This document shows, in pieces, positions 54,422-63,783 of a stretch of DNA of 64,000 nucleotides (positions are counted from its first letter, which is position 1; each line of letters opens with the position of its first letter). A program made the translations under genes and the position numbers. The notes beneath the pieces were generated by a model. The model searched no databases. It saw nothing but the letters and a program-made list of their open reading frames with translations, and was not told the DNA's origin. Origin of the DNA: Hyphomicrobiales bacterium (GTDB lineage: Bacteria > Pseudomonadota > Alphaproteobacteria > Rhizobiales > Rhizobiaceae); the NCBI GenBank assembly GCA_900469955.1, contig UBYX01000010.1, forward strand, positions 62,001 through 126,000, in the 5' to 3' direction.

Positions 54422-56764
54422 TCAGCGCGGCAGCGTATAGGCGATCACGTAGTCGCCCGGTTTTGTGCCGACCGAGCCGTGCCCTCCGGCCACCATCACG
54501 ACGAACTGACGGCCGTCATCGACGGCATAGGTCATCGGGGTAGCCTGCCCGCCGGCGGGAAGCCGCGCCTTCCAGAGTTCTTCACCGGTGGTCAGGTTAT
54601 AGGCGCGCAGGTAATTGTCGACGGCCGCCCCGAGGAATGCGAGGCCGCCCTTGGTGATGATCGGGCCGCCGATGCCGGGAACCCCGACCTTGAAGGGCAG
54701 CGGCAGAGGCGTCATGTCGTAGACCGTGCCGTTGCGGCGCTTGTAGGCGATCTCGCCTGTCCGCAGGTCGGCACCGGCGACATAACCCCAGGGCGGCGCC
54801 TGGCAGGGAATCTGCAACGGGCCGAGGAACGGTCCCATATAGACGCCGTAGGGTGCGCCTTCGTTGCGGTTCAACCCTTGTTCGCTGCCCTTCTCGTCCT
54901 GCCCCTTCGGAGGGATCTCGGCGCGCGGCACCAGGCGCGAAGTGAAGGCGAGATAGGTCGGCATGCCGAACATGACCTGCCGTTCCGGATCGACGGCGAC
55001 GCTGCCCCAGTTGAAGGTGCCGAAATTGCCGGGATAGACGATCGTGCCCCTGAGCGACGGCGGCGTGTAACGGCCCTGGTAGTTGTATTGGTGATACCGG
55101 ATGCGGCACACCATCTGGTCGAACATGGTGATACCCCACATGTCCTTTTCCTCAAGCGGCTCCGGCTTGAAGGTGAGAGCCGATGTCGGCTGGGTCGGGG
55201 CGGTGAAATCCTCAGGGATCGCCCCGCCCGGCGCCGGCTCCTCCGTCACGGGAAGGATCGGCTCGCCGGTGCGCCGGTCGAGCACATAGATGTCCCCCTG
55301 CTTGGTCGGGCCGACCAGCGCCGGCACGACGCTGTTGTCCGGCTTGGTGATGTTGAGAAGCACCGGCTGGGCGGGAACGTCCATGTCCCAGAGATCGTGA
55401 TGCACGGTCTGGCGCACCCAGCGGTCCGCACCGGTATTGAGGTCAAGCGCGACGATGGAGGACGAGTATTTCTCGACGTGTTCGCTGCGGCCCATGCCGA
55501 GCTGGTCGGGAACCTGGTTGCCGAGCGGGATATAAACGAGGCCCAGCTCTTCGTCGACGCTGAAGACGGACCAGCTGTTCGGGGAATTGGTCGTGTAGGT
55601 CTGGCCGGGCTGAAGCGGCTGGGTCTGGCTTGGATTGCCCGAATCCCAGTTCCAGATCAATTGCCCGGTATTGACGTCGAAGGCCCGGATGACGCCCGAT
55701 TGCGACTGGGTGGAGTAATTGTCGTTCACCGCTCCGCCGATGATGATCTTGTTGCCGGCGATCGCGGGCGGCGACGTGGAATAGTAATAGCCGGCAGGGT
55801 TATATTGCATGCCCGCTTCGAGACGCAGCGTCCCGTTGTCGGCAAAGGATGGGCAGACCTGTCCGTTTGCCGCGTCGAGCGCGATCAGCCGGGCGTCGGA
55901 CGTCGGCAGGTAGACTCGTTCCGCGCAAGCGGTCCCCGGCGCCGCGGCCTGATCCTTGTAATAGGCTACGCCACGGCAGGTCTGGTGCTGCCTGTCCGGA
56001 TTGAGACCCGCGTTCGGATCGTATTTCCACCGCTGCTCGCCGGTTGTGGCGTCCAGCGCGATCGCCCAGTTGTGCGGCGTGCAGAGATAGAGCGAGTTGG
56101 CCACCTTCAGCGGCGTCACCTGGTAGGTCGTCTCGCCCACGTCCTCCGGAAGCTTGACGTCGCCGGTCTGATAGCGCCAGACCTCCGTCAGCTTGGCGAC
56201 GTTGTCGAGATTGATCTGGTCCAGCGGCGAATAGCGCTGGCCGAAGGACGTGCGACCGTACTGATGCCACTCACCCGGGGGAACGTTTCCGCCCATGGCA
56301 GGTGCGGCCGCCACCGACTGTGTCGGCAATTCGCCTCTCTTGCTGAGCGGATCGATAAACATCGAGAAGATCGCGACGGCGATTGCAATCACAAGCGAGA
56401 TCGCGAGCGGCGTCGCGCTTGCGCCATAACGTGCGCCCGTCGGGCTGAGAAACCCGAGGGGCCGCCGGATCGACGGCGTCAGCAGCCAGAGGCCCAGGAG
56501 AATGATGACACCGCCGCGCGGTCCGAGCTGCCACCAGTCGAAACCGACCTCCCAGATCGCCCAGGCCAGCGACGCCAGCACGAGGACGGCATAGACCCTG
56601 AGGGCGATGGACTTTCTGAGGAAAAGAAGAATCGCAGTCAGTACGAAGCCCAGACCGCAAATAAGATAATAGGCGCTTCCGCCGAGCAGCACCAATTGAC
56701 CGCCGCCGACAGCCAGCGCGATCCCGATCAGCGTAAAGAGGATCGCGGTGATCTTGATGGCCAT
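54422..56764 (-). CDS. gcd: Membrane-bound PQQ-dependent glucose dehydrogenase
   Basis: A 780-residue quinoprotein that oxidises glucose to gluconolactone in the periplasm and passes electrons to ubiquinone. Five membrane helices are at residues about 1-130, then the PQQ beta-propeller follows (WHQYGRTSFGQRYSPLDQI, GDVKLPEDVGETTYQVTPLK, HHDLWDMDVPAQP, WGSVAVDPE, and the C-terminal GQATPMTY). ATG at 56764 (MAIKITA) is chosen. An EcfG-type promoter lies upstream. PQQ biosynthesis genes are not in the window. Confidence 0.92.
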   Translation of the reverse strand: MAIKITAILFTLIGIALAVGGGQLVLLGGSAYYLICGLGFVLTAILLFLRKSIALRVYAVLVLASLAWAIWEVGFDWWQLGPRGGVIILLGLWLLTPSIRRPLGFLSPTGARYGASATPLAISLVIAIAVAIFSMFIDPLSKRGELPTQSVAAAPAMGGNVPPGEWHQYGRTSFGQRYSPLDQINLDNVAKLTEVWRYQTGDVKLPEDVGETTYQVTPLKVANSLYLCTPHNWAIALDATTGEQRWKYDPNAGLNPDRQHQTCRGVAYYKDQAAAPGTACAERVYLPTSDARLIALDAANGQVCPSFADNGTLRLEAGMQYNPAGYYYSTSPPAIAGNKIIIGGAVNDNYSTQSQSGVIRAFDVNTGQLIWNWDSGNPSQTQPLQPGQTYTTNSPNSWSVFSVDEELGLVYIPLGNQVPDQLGMGRSEHVEKYSSSIVALDLNTGADRWVRQTVHHDLWDMDVPAQPVLLNITKPDNSVVPALVGPTKQGDIYVLDRRTGEPILPVTEEPAPGGAIPEDFTAPTQPTSALTFKPEPLEEKDMWGITMFDQMVCRIRYHQYNYQGRYTPPSLRGTIVYPGNFGTFNWGSVAVDPERQVMFGMPTYLAFTSRLVPRAEIPPKGQDEKGSEQGLNRNEGAPYGVYMGPFLGPLQIPCQAPPWGYVAGADLRTGEIAYKRRNGTVYDMTPLPLPFKVGVPGIGGPIITKGGLAFLGAAVDNYLRAYNLTTGEELWKARLPAGGQATPMTYAVDDGRQFVVMVAGGHGSVGTKPGDYVIAYTLPR

Positions 56765-56832
56765 TGTGAAAATCCTGTTCGGAAAAAAAGAAACATATAG
56801 GCACACGGGAACAATCCGCCCGCTGCGCCTTT

Positions 56833-56857
56833 AACCCGAGCTTGGCGGAAAAGTTCC
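56833..56857 (-). promoter_or_regulatory. EcfG-type promoter for gcd (variant)
   Basis: On the minus strand: GGAAC (56857-56853), 16-base spacer, GGTT (56836-56833). One base differs from CGTT, but it fits the looser GGAAC-N18-TT form. It would give a leader of about 60 bases. Confidence 0.55.
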
Positions 56858-56890
56858 AGTATCGGCCGGCATTCCCCCGTGGGAATTTCC

Positions 56891-56915
56891 GGAACCCGCG
56901 GCTGGTGAATTGGTT
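56891..56915 (+). promoter_or_regulatory. EcfG-type promoter for udgX-gst (variant)
   Basis: GGAAC at 56891-56895, 16-base spacer, GGTT at 56912-56915. It lies 24 bases before the udgX start, so the leader is only about 17 bases but still holds AAGGAG. It diverges from the gcd promoter, with the two -35 boxes 33 bases apart. Confidence 0.55.
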
Positions 56916-56938
56916 TTGCGTCATCAAGGAGTTCCAGC

Positions 56939-57574
56939 ATGCTGACCTCCCGCAAAGGGCCCGCCTTCGAAACCACCGGCGCAGATGGAGAGCAAATTTC
57001 CGACGTCAGGAACGACGCGGAGAACTGCACCCGATGCGACCTCTATAAGGACGCAACCCATCTCGTTTTCGGTGAAGGGCCAAAACGGGCAAGTATCCTG
57101 TTCGTCGGCGAACAGCCGGGCGACAAGGAGGACCTCGCGGGCAAGCCCTTTGTCGGGCCTGCCGGTAAATTGCTCGACCGCTGCCTCGATGAGGCGGGGA
57201 TCGACCGCGATCTCTGCTACGTCACCAACGCAGTCAAGCATTTCAAGTTCGCGGCCCGCGGCAAGCGGCGCATCCACGCCAAGCCGAATGCCGGCGAGGT
57301 GCAGGCCTGCGCCTGGTGGCTGGCGGCCGAGTTGCGGCTCGTGAAGCCGAAGCTTGCCGTGGCGCTGGGCGCGACGGCGCTCTATTCCTTGCTGGGTCGG
57401 CAGGCCAAGGTTACCCGCGACCGTGGAACCGTGTTGCGTTCGCCGGACGGACTGCCGGTCCTGGTGACCATCCATCCTTCGGCGCTGCTGCGGACCATGG
57501 ATCAGCCGGATGCGGAGATGAACAGGGCCCGGTTTGTCGAGGATCTGAGGAAGATTGCAGATTTTGTGGAGTAG
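56939..57574 (+). CDS. udgX: UdgX-type uracil-DNA glycosylase
   Basis: A 211-residue uracil-DNA glycosylase of the UdgX group. The glycosylase motif GEQPGD is at residues 58-62, likely iron-sulfur cysteines are Cys30 and Cys33 with Cys93 and Cys124, and the HPSALLR block starts at His179. The decisive feature is the KRRIH loop at residues 109-113: in characterised UdgX proteins the histidine of this loop (here His113) stays covalently attached to the DNA after uracil removal. The gene lies two bases before a GST gene and is divergent from gcd. Confidence 0.92.
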   Translation: MLTSRKGPAFETTGADGEQISDVRNDAENCTRCDLYKDATHLVFGEGPKRASILFVGEQPGDKEDLAGKPFVGPAGKLLDRCLDEAGIDRDLCYVTNAVKHFKFAARGKRRIHAKPNAGEVQACAWWLAAELRLVKPKLAVALGATALYSLLGRQAKVTRDRGTVLRSPDGLPVLVTIHPSALLRTMDQPDAEMNRARFVEDLRKIADFVE

Positions 57575-57576
57575 GC

Positions 57577-58305
57577 ATGGCATACGAACTTTATTATTGG
57601 GACGGCATTCCCGGCCGCGGAGAATTCATCCGGCTCGCGCTGGAGGAAGCCGGCGCCAAATATCTGGACGTGGTGCGGACGAGCCACGGAATGTCCGCCA
57701 TGATGGAATACATGCGGGGCAAACATGGCTATCTCGGCTCGCCCTTTGCGCCGCCGTTCCTCAAAGACGGCGAGATCATCGTCTCGCATGTCGCCAACAT
57801 CCTGCAGTATCTCGGCCCGAAACTGAATTTGGTTCCGCAGGACGAGAAGTGCCGGATTTTTGCGCATGGCCTGCAGCTCACGATCGCCGATTTCGTGACC
57901 GAGGTGCACGATACGCACCACCCGATCAGCACGGACGACTATTACGAAGATCAGAAGGAGGAGGCCAAGGCGCGTTCGAGATCGTTCCTGAAAAACCGTG
58001 TGCCGAAATTCATGGGTTACTTCGATCGGATCATCGCGAGCAATCCGGCAAACAGCGGCCATGTGATGGGCGACGCGCTGAGTTATGTCGATCTGTCGCT
58101 GTTTCAGATTTCTGAAGGCCTTGTTTATGCATTCCCCCGGGCCATGAAGACCTTCGACAGCTCGTATCCGCTTGTCGCCAGATTACGCGACATGGTCCGC
58201 GATCGGCCGAACATCGACGCCTATCTCAAGTCCGATCGGCGGCTAGCCTTCAACAAGTCGGGGATATTCCGGCATTACCCGGAACTGGACCAGGATCCCG
58301 CCTGA
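57577..58305 (+). CDS. Glutathione S-transferase family protein
   Basis: A 242-residue GST. The N-terminal thioredoxin-fold half starts YELYYWDGIPGRGEFIRLALEEAG, as in mu/sigma-like GSTs where a tyrosine near residue 6-7 activates glutathione. The C-terminal helical half carries LSYVDLSLFQISEGL. It is two bases after udgX, so the two are made from one transcript. Coupling to UdgX hints at defence against electrophile or oxidative DNA damage; the substrate is unknown. Confidence 0.85.
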   Translation: MAYELYYWDGIPGRGEFIRLALEEAGAKYLDVVRTSHGMSAMMEYMRGKHGYLGSPFAPPFLKDGEIIVSHVANILQYLGPKLNLVPQDEKCRIFAHGLQLTIADFVTEVHDTHHPISTDDYYEDQKEEAKARSRSFLKNRVPKFMGYFDRIIASNPANSGHVMGDALSYVDLSLFQISEGLVYAFPRAMKTFDSSYPLVARLRDMVRDRPNIDAYLKSDRRLAFNKSGIFRHYPELDQDPA

Positions 58306-58312
58306 CGCGGGA

Positions 58313-58381
58313 TCAGATGAAAAGAAAGACCGGCGCGATCGTGGCGACGATCACCGCTACGGCAATCAATGTGAATTTCAT
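58313..58381 (-). CDS. Possible 22-residue single-helix membrane micro-protein
   Basis: A 22-codon frame (MKFTLIAVAVIVAT, then IAPVFLFI) that is almost wholly hydrophobic and would form one membrane helix. A strong ribosome site (GGGGGGAT) lies about six bases upstream of the ATG. It is on the same strand as the second EcfG-type gene, 39 bases beyond that gene's stop, so it could be its co-transcribed partner. It is too short to be sure of; conservation would be needed. Confidence 0.4.
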   Translation of the reverse strand: MKFTLIAVAVIVATIAPVFLFI

Positions 58382-58420
58382 GAATGATCCCCCCAAGGCG
58401 GCTGGGCCTGAAATCACGGC

Positions 58421-58927
58421 TCAGCTCGCGTCCTCGCCCAATTCCTGCAGTATCTGGTGCCTCGCGCGATTGAGCCGGCTCTTCACCGTGCCGACGGCGC
58501 AATCGCAGATTTCCGCGGCGGACTCGTAGCTTTCGCCGAGGATCGCCACGAGGGTCAGAACTTCGCGGTAGTGCGGCGGAAGCTTCTGCAGAGCCCGCTG
58601 CACCTCCTTTGCCCGTGCCGCAGTCTCCTGCGTCGCGGCCATGGCGGTATCGCCTGAAACATTCTCCTCGATCCCGGGCGCCTCGCGGCCGAGCACCTTG
58701 GCCCGGGTGTAGAATGTGTTGCGCATGATGGTGAACAGCCAGCTCTTCAGCTTGGTGCCGGGCTCGAACTTGTCGAGGTTTGCCAGCGCCTTGGCAAGTG
58801 TCTCCTGCACCAGATCGTCCGCATCGCTGGGATTACGGCAGAAAGTGCGGGCAAATGCGCGGAGAGCCGGAATGAGCCTGACTATGTCCGCACGTGCAGG
58901 ATCACTATTCAACTGTGATTCAGACAC
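58421..58927 (-). CDS. Second EcfG-type ECF sigma factor
   Basis: A 168-residue ECF sigma factor that resembles EcfG (ECF15 group). Region 2 (about residues 15-85) has DADDLVQETLAKAL and WLFTIMRNTFYTRAK; region 4 (about 108-162) has YESAAEICDCAVGTVKSRLNRARHQ. It is clearly a paralogue, not a copy, of the sigma factor at 2521-3087. The start is a GTG, preceded by GGAGAGG. No nepR or phyR lies directly beside it. A consensus EcfG promoter upstream suggests it is a second-tier regulator switched on by the first. Confidence 0.9.
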   Translation of the reverse strand: MSESQLNSDPARADIVRLIPALRAFARTFCRNPSDADDLVQETLAKALANLDKFEPGTKLKSWLFTIMRNTFYTRAKVLGREAPGIEENVSGDTAMAATQETAARAKEVQRALQKLPPHYREVLTLVAILGESYESAAEICDCAVGTVKSRLNRARHQILQELGEDAS

Positions 58928-58972
58928 CGTTGCCTACCTCTCCGAACTCGATGGGCTGGAATTTCGGTGGCA

Positions 58973-58998
58973 AACGCACGCCTTGCGTGTTTGGTTCC
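58973..58998 (-). promoter_or_regulatory. EcfG-type promoter for the second sigma factor
   Basis: On the minus strand: GGAAC (58998-58994), 17-base spacer, CGTT (58976-58973), an exact match at the longer permitted spacing. The leader would be about 40 bases. Confidence 0.78.
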
Positions 58999-59029
58999 AG
59001 GAAGATGAATAGCTTGTTCATCTTATGAC

Positions 59030-59055
59030 GGAACAAACCGGCCTATACCCCTGTT
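59030..59055 (+). promoter_or_regulatory. EcfG-type promoter for ku1-ligD (variant)
   Basis: GGAAC at 59030-59034, 17-base spacer, TGTT at 59052-59055, fitting GGAAC-N19-TT. It lies 27 bases before the ku1 start, back to back with the promoter of the second sigma factor. Confidence 0.6.
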
Positions 59056-59081
59056 GATAGGACTCTCACGGAGTTCGGATC

Positions 59082-59942
59082 GTGGCACCGCGTGCAAATT
59101 GGAAGGGTTATCTGAAGGTTGGCGAATTGAGCTGTCAGGTGGCGCTTTATACCGCCGCCTCCACATCCGATCGCGTCAGCTTCCACATCATCAACCGGGA
59201 AACCGGCAACCGGGTCCACCGCCAGATGGTCGATGCCGATACGGGCAAGGAGGTGGAAAACGAAGACATCATCAAAGGCTACGAGGTATCGAGCGGCGAA
59301 TATGTCTTCCTTGAGCCGGATGAAATAAAAGCGGCCGTGCCCGAATCCGACAAGACGCTGGAGCTGGAAGCCTTCATCCCCTGCGACGGCGTCGACACCG
59401 CTTATCTCGACAGACCCTATTATCTTGCACCGGCCGACAAGCCGTCGGCGGAAATCTTTGCCCTGATGCGCACGGGGCTTGAGGAAAAGAATGTTGCAGC
59501 CCTTGCTCGGACCGTGTTGTTCCGGAGGCTCCGGACCCTGCTTATCAGGCCGAGCGAGCACGGCCTGATCGCCAGCACGCTGAACTACGATTACGAAGTA
59601 CGGCCGGCCAAGGAGATTTTTTCGGACATCAAGAGCTTCAAGATCGACGGCGAAATGCTCGATCTCGCAAGGCACATCATTGACACCAAACGCGGCGAAT
59701 TCGATCCCACCGAATTCGACGACCGCTATGAGACGGCCCTTGCCGAACTGATCCGCGCCAAGATCGAAGGCCGCAAGCTGAAGAAGACGGCGAAACCCGA
59801 ACCGAAGAAGGTATCGAACCTGCTCGATGCACTGCGCCAGAGCGCCGGCGCTCCCTCTGAGAAGAAGAAGGCCGCACCCAAGAAGACCGCTCGTAAAACC
59901 GCACCTCGCAAGACTGCCACTCCGCAGAAAAAGGCAAGCTGA
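59082..59942 (+). CDS. ku: Ku protein 1 (non-homologous end joining)
   Basis: A 286-residue bacterial Ku that binds DNA ends as a ring and recruits LigD. The core is at residues 1-240 (WKGYLKVGELSCQVALY at the start, DIIKGYEVSSGEYVFLEPDEI, YLDRPYYLAPADK, MLDLARHIIDTKRGEFDPTEF). The C-terminal tail after about 255 is rich in Lys, Ala and Pro, with repeated KKA and RKT motifs, and probably contacts DNA. The start is a GTG preceded by GGAG. The ligD gene follows after two bases. Confidence 0.94.
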   Translation: MAPRANWKGYLKVGELSCQVALYTAASTSDRVSFHIINRETGNRVHRQMVDADTGKEVENEDIIKGYEVSSGEYVFLEPDEIKAAVPESDKTLELEAFIPCDGVDTAYLDRPYYLAPADKPSAEIFALMRTGLEEKNVAALARTVLFRRLRTLLIRPSEHGLIASTLNYDYEVRPAKEIFSDIKSFKIDGEMLDLARHIIDTKRGEFDPTEFDDRYETALAELIRAKIEGRKLKKTAKPEPKKVSNLLDALRQSAGAPSEKKKAAPKKTARKTAPRKTATPQKKAS

Positions 59943-59944
59943 CC

Positions 59945-62470
59945 ATGGCGTTGGAAACCTACAATCAGAAGCGCAACTTCAAGGTCTCGCCGGAACCTCA
60001 GGGCAAATCTCCCACCACTCGGAAGGGCAAGACGACCGGCAAAAGCTTCGCGATCCAGAAACATGACGCCACCCGTCTTCACTACGATTTCCGCCTGGAA
60101 ATGGACGGCGTCCTGAAAAGCTGGGCCGTCACCCGGGGTCCGAGCCTCGTTCCCGGCGAAAAGCGCCTGGCCGTGCATGTGGAAGACCATCCGCTCGACT
60201 ACGGCGGCTTCGAAGGCACCATTCCGGAAGGCAACTATGGCGCCGGGGCCGTACTTCTCTGGGATCGCGGTTCCTGGGAGCCAATCGGCGATCCTCACAA
60301 GGCCTACAAGAAGGGCCATATGGAATTCGAGCTGAAGGGCGAGAAACTGGAGGGGCGTTGGCATCTGGTCCGCATGGGACACAGGGAAGGAGAAAAGCGG
60401 GAAAACTGGCTGCTGATCAAGGGCGAGGACGAATTTGCCCGCAGCGAGGGGGATGTCGATATCCTGGAGGAGATGCCGCTCTCCGTAAAAAGCGGCAAGA
60501 CGCTCGAGGAGGTCTGGGGACGCCAGCCGCCCAAGAAGAAGCGCGCGATCAGGAAAAGCAGTCGCACGGCGCCCGCGCCCGAGACCTCCGATGTTGCCGC
60601 CGCCGGGATGAAGGGTGCGAAGAAGGCCGAACTGCCGGATTTCATCGAGCCGCAGCTTGCGACATTGGTGAAGGCCGCGCCTTCGGGAAAACGGTGGGTG
60701 CACGAAGTCAAGCTCGACGGTTATCGCCTGCAGGCGCGTGTGGAGGACGGAAAGGTCAAGCTGTTCACGCGCACCGGCCTCGACTGGACCCACAAGTTCG
60801 GCGAAGAGATCGTGGCCGCATTCGCAAAGCTCGATCTGTCGAATGCCGTCATCGACGGCGAGGTTGCCGTAGAGGCCGGTTCCGGCGCGACGGACTTCTC
60901 GCTGCTGCAGCAGGATCTGAGCGAGAGCCGCTCCGATCGCTTTACATTCTACGCCTTCGATCTCTTGTATCTCGATGGCTACGATCTCATCGGCGCCACC
61001 CTGCTGAAACGCAAGGAGGCGCTGGAGAAGCTTCTCGCCGGCAGCGGTCCGGCGCTGCGCTACAGCGAGCATTTCGGCGACGAGGGAGGGCTGGTGCTGA
61101 AACACGCCTGCCGTCTCAGCCTCGAAGGCATCATCTCGAAGATCGCCGACGCGCCCTATCGCCCTGGGCGCGGGCGCGACTGGGTAAAGTCGAAATGCTC
61201 GGCCCGCCAGGAATTCGTCGTCGCGGGCTACGTCCCCTCCTCCGTCAACAGCAAGGCCATCGGCTCCCTGGTGATGGGCTATTACGAGAAAGGAAAACTC
61301 CGCCATGCCGGACGCGTCGGCACCGGTTATTCCGGCGCGGTGGCGCAATCCCTCGTCAAGCGACTCAACGAGGTCCGCATCGATAAAAGCCCGTTTGACG
61401 AAAAGCTCGCCGGCGTAGAAAAGAAGGATGTCGTTTTCCTGAAACCGGAGCTGGTCGCCGAGGTGGAATTCCGTGGCTGGACGGCTGACGCTCACATCCG
61501 GCATGCGGCGTTCCGAGGGTTGCGGGAAGACAAGGATCCCAAGGAAATCGTCCGGGAGGGCGTACCTGTGACAGCCATCGAGGAGGAAACGCCGCCGAAA
61601 CGGACGGTCAATCTCACCCATCCGGACCGCCTCTACTGGCCGGATGCGGGCGTGACCAAAGCCGGACTGGCGGATTATTACACCGAGGTCTGGCGTCTGA
61701 TGGCGCCCTACGTCGTCAACCGGCCCCTGGCGCTCATCCGGGGCCCCGACGGCATCACCAGTCAACTCTTCTTCCAGAAGCACGGCTGGAAGGGCATGAC
61801 GAAAAACGCAGTCCTGATGAAGGATCCTGCCGATCCGAGCGAAGAGGATATCACCATCCGCGATCTCGACGGGCTTCTGGGCCTTGTCCAGGGCGCGACG
61901 CTCGAGGTCCACCCCTGGGGCTCCAATCTCGATGATTGGGAAAAGCCGGATATGGTCAATATCGACCTCGACCCCGGTGACGGCGTCTCATGGACGGAGA
62001 TTATCGCCGCAGCTCACGAGGTGAAACGGCGGTTTGAGGACATGGGACTGGTCGCCTTCGTCAAGACCTCGGGCGGCAAGGGCCTGCATGTCGTGGCGCC
62101 TGTGAAGCCGAAAGCCGAATGGCCGGAGGTAAAGGCGGCGATGAAGGCGCTCGCCGACGGCATGGCCGGCGACGACCCGGACAAATACGTGTCGACCATC
62201 ACCAAATCGAAGCGCAAGGGGAAGATCCTGATCGACTATCTGAGGAACGGCCGCGGCGCGACCGCAGTCGCCCCCTATTCCACCCGCGCCCGCCCCGGCG
62301 CCCCGATCTCCATGCCGGTGGCCTGGGAGGAACTCGGCGGAGCGATCGGGCCGAATTACTTCACCGTCAACAACGCCCCCGCGCGTATCGCGCAGCAGAC
62401 CAGCGACCCCTGGGGCGATTTCCGCAAGGCGGAAGCACCGATCGAATTCAAGGAGAAAAAGAAAAGGTAA
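59945..62470 (+). CDS. ligD: ATP-dependent DNA ligase D (LigD), three-domain
   Basis: An 841-residue end-joining enzyme. The phosphoesterase domain is at residues 35-190 (metal-binding His40, His46, Asp48, with His78/His82), the ATP-dependent ligase domain at about 230-530 (nucleophile Lys256 in EVKLDGYR), and the polymerase/primase domain at about 545-835 (NLTHPDRLYWPDAG, VNIDLDPGDG, TSGGKGLHVVAPV). The order phosphoesterase-ligase-polymerase matches the Pseudomonas type. It forms an operon with ku1 and ends three bases before the convergent ku2. Confidence 0.95.
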   Translation: MALETYNQKRNFKVSPEPQGKSPTTRKGKTTGKSFAIQKHDATRLHYDFRLEMDGVLKSWAVTRGPSLVPGEKRLAVHVEDHPLDYGGFEGTIPEGNYGAGAVLLWDRGSWEPIGDPHKAYKKGHMEFELKGEKLEGRWHLVRMGHREGEKRENWLLIKGEDEFARSEGDVDILEEMPLSVKSGKTLEEVWGRQPPKKKRAIRKSSRTAPAPETSDVAAAGMKGAKKAELPDFIEPQLATLVKAAPSGKRWVHEVKLDGYRLQARVEDGKVKLFTRTGLDWTHKFGEEIVAAFAKLDLSNAVIDGEVAVEAGSGATDFSLLQQDLSESRSDRFTFYAFDLLYLDGYDLIGATLLKRKEALEKLLAGSGPALRYSEHFGDEGGLVLKHACRLSLEGIISKIADAPYRPGRGRDWVKSKCSARQEFVVAGYVPSSVNSKAIGSLVMGYYEKGKLRHAGRVGTGYSGAVAQSLVKRLNEVRIDKSPFDEKLAGVEKKDVVFLKPELVAEVEFRGWTADAHIRHAAFRGLREDKDPKEIVREGVPVTAIEEETPPKRTVNLTHPDRLYWPDAGVTKAGLADYYTEVWRLMAPYVVNRPLALIRGPDGITSQLFFQKHGWKGMTKNAVLMKDPADPSEEDITIRDLDGLLGLVQGATLEVHPWGSNLDDWEKPDMVNIDLDPGDGVSWTEIIAAAHEVKRRFEDMGLVAFVKTSGGKGLHVVAPVKPKAEWPEVKAAMKALADGMAGDDPDKYVSTITKSKRKGKILIDYLRNGRGATAVAPYSTRARPGAPISMPVAWEELGGAIGPNYFTVNNAPARIAQQTSDPWGDFRKAEAPIEFKEKKKR

Positions 62471-62473
62471 CTT

Positions 62474-63591
<1,118 letters not shown>

Positions 63592-63616
63592 ACGATTCTC
63601 GGCAAGGTCCTGGAAC

Positions 63617-63654
63617 AAATCAGGCGGCTTCCTGGATAGGAAGTCGCCTGATTT
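63617..63654 (+). terminator. Terminator after the 67-residue protein gene
   Basis: AAATCAGGCGGCTTCCT pairs with AGGAAGTCGCCTGATTT, a 17-bp stem with one G-T position and a four-base loop, followed by GATTTA. It lies 25 bases beyond the stop. Confidence 0.8.
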
Positions 63655-63783
63655 GATTTATGGCCTGTGACTTTTTCGGGATATCCGAAACCGAGCATAT
63701 TGCGGTAAGGAGAAATACTGCAAATTTTCGCGGGGCGGGCAACTTCGGCTTGGATTTGGCCGGATATCTATTACGAGGTCGGG

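Noticed and set aside
54479..56800. A 773-codon frame antisense to the glucose dehydrogenase gene
   Set aside because: No recognisable domain and biased composition; the true gene lies on the other strand with intact PQQ propeller motifs.
58317..58529. A plus-strand small frame overlapping the micro-protein candidate
   Set aside because: Weaker ribosome site, and its second half is antisense to the conserved end of the second sigma factor.
59726..61912. A 728-codon frame antisense to ku1 and ligD
   Set aside because: It crosses two genes that are complete and co-directional on the plus strand, and shows no protein family.
63612..63637. Another GGAAC box upstream of the second nepR-like gene
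   Set aside because: No CGTT or TT at the required spacing, and the downstream bases are the terminator stem.
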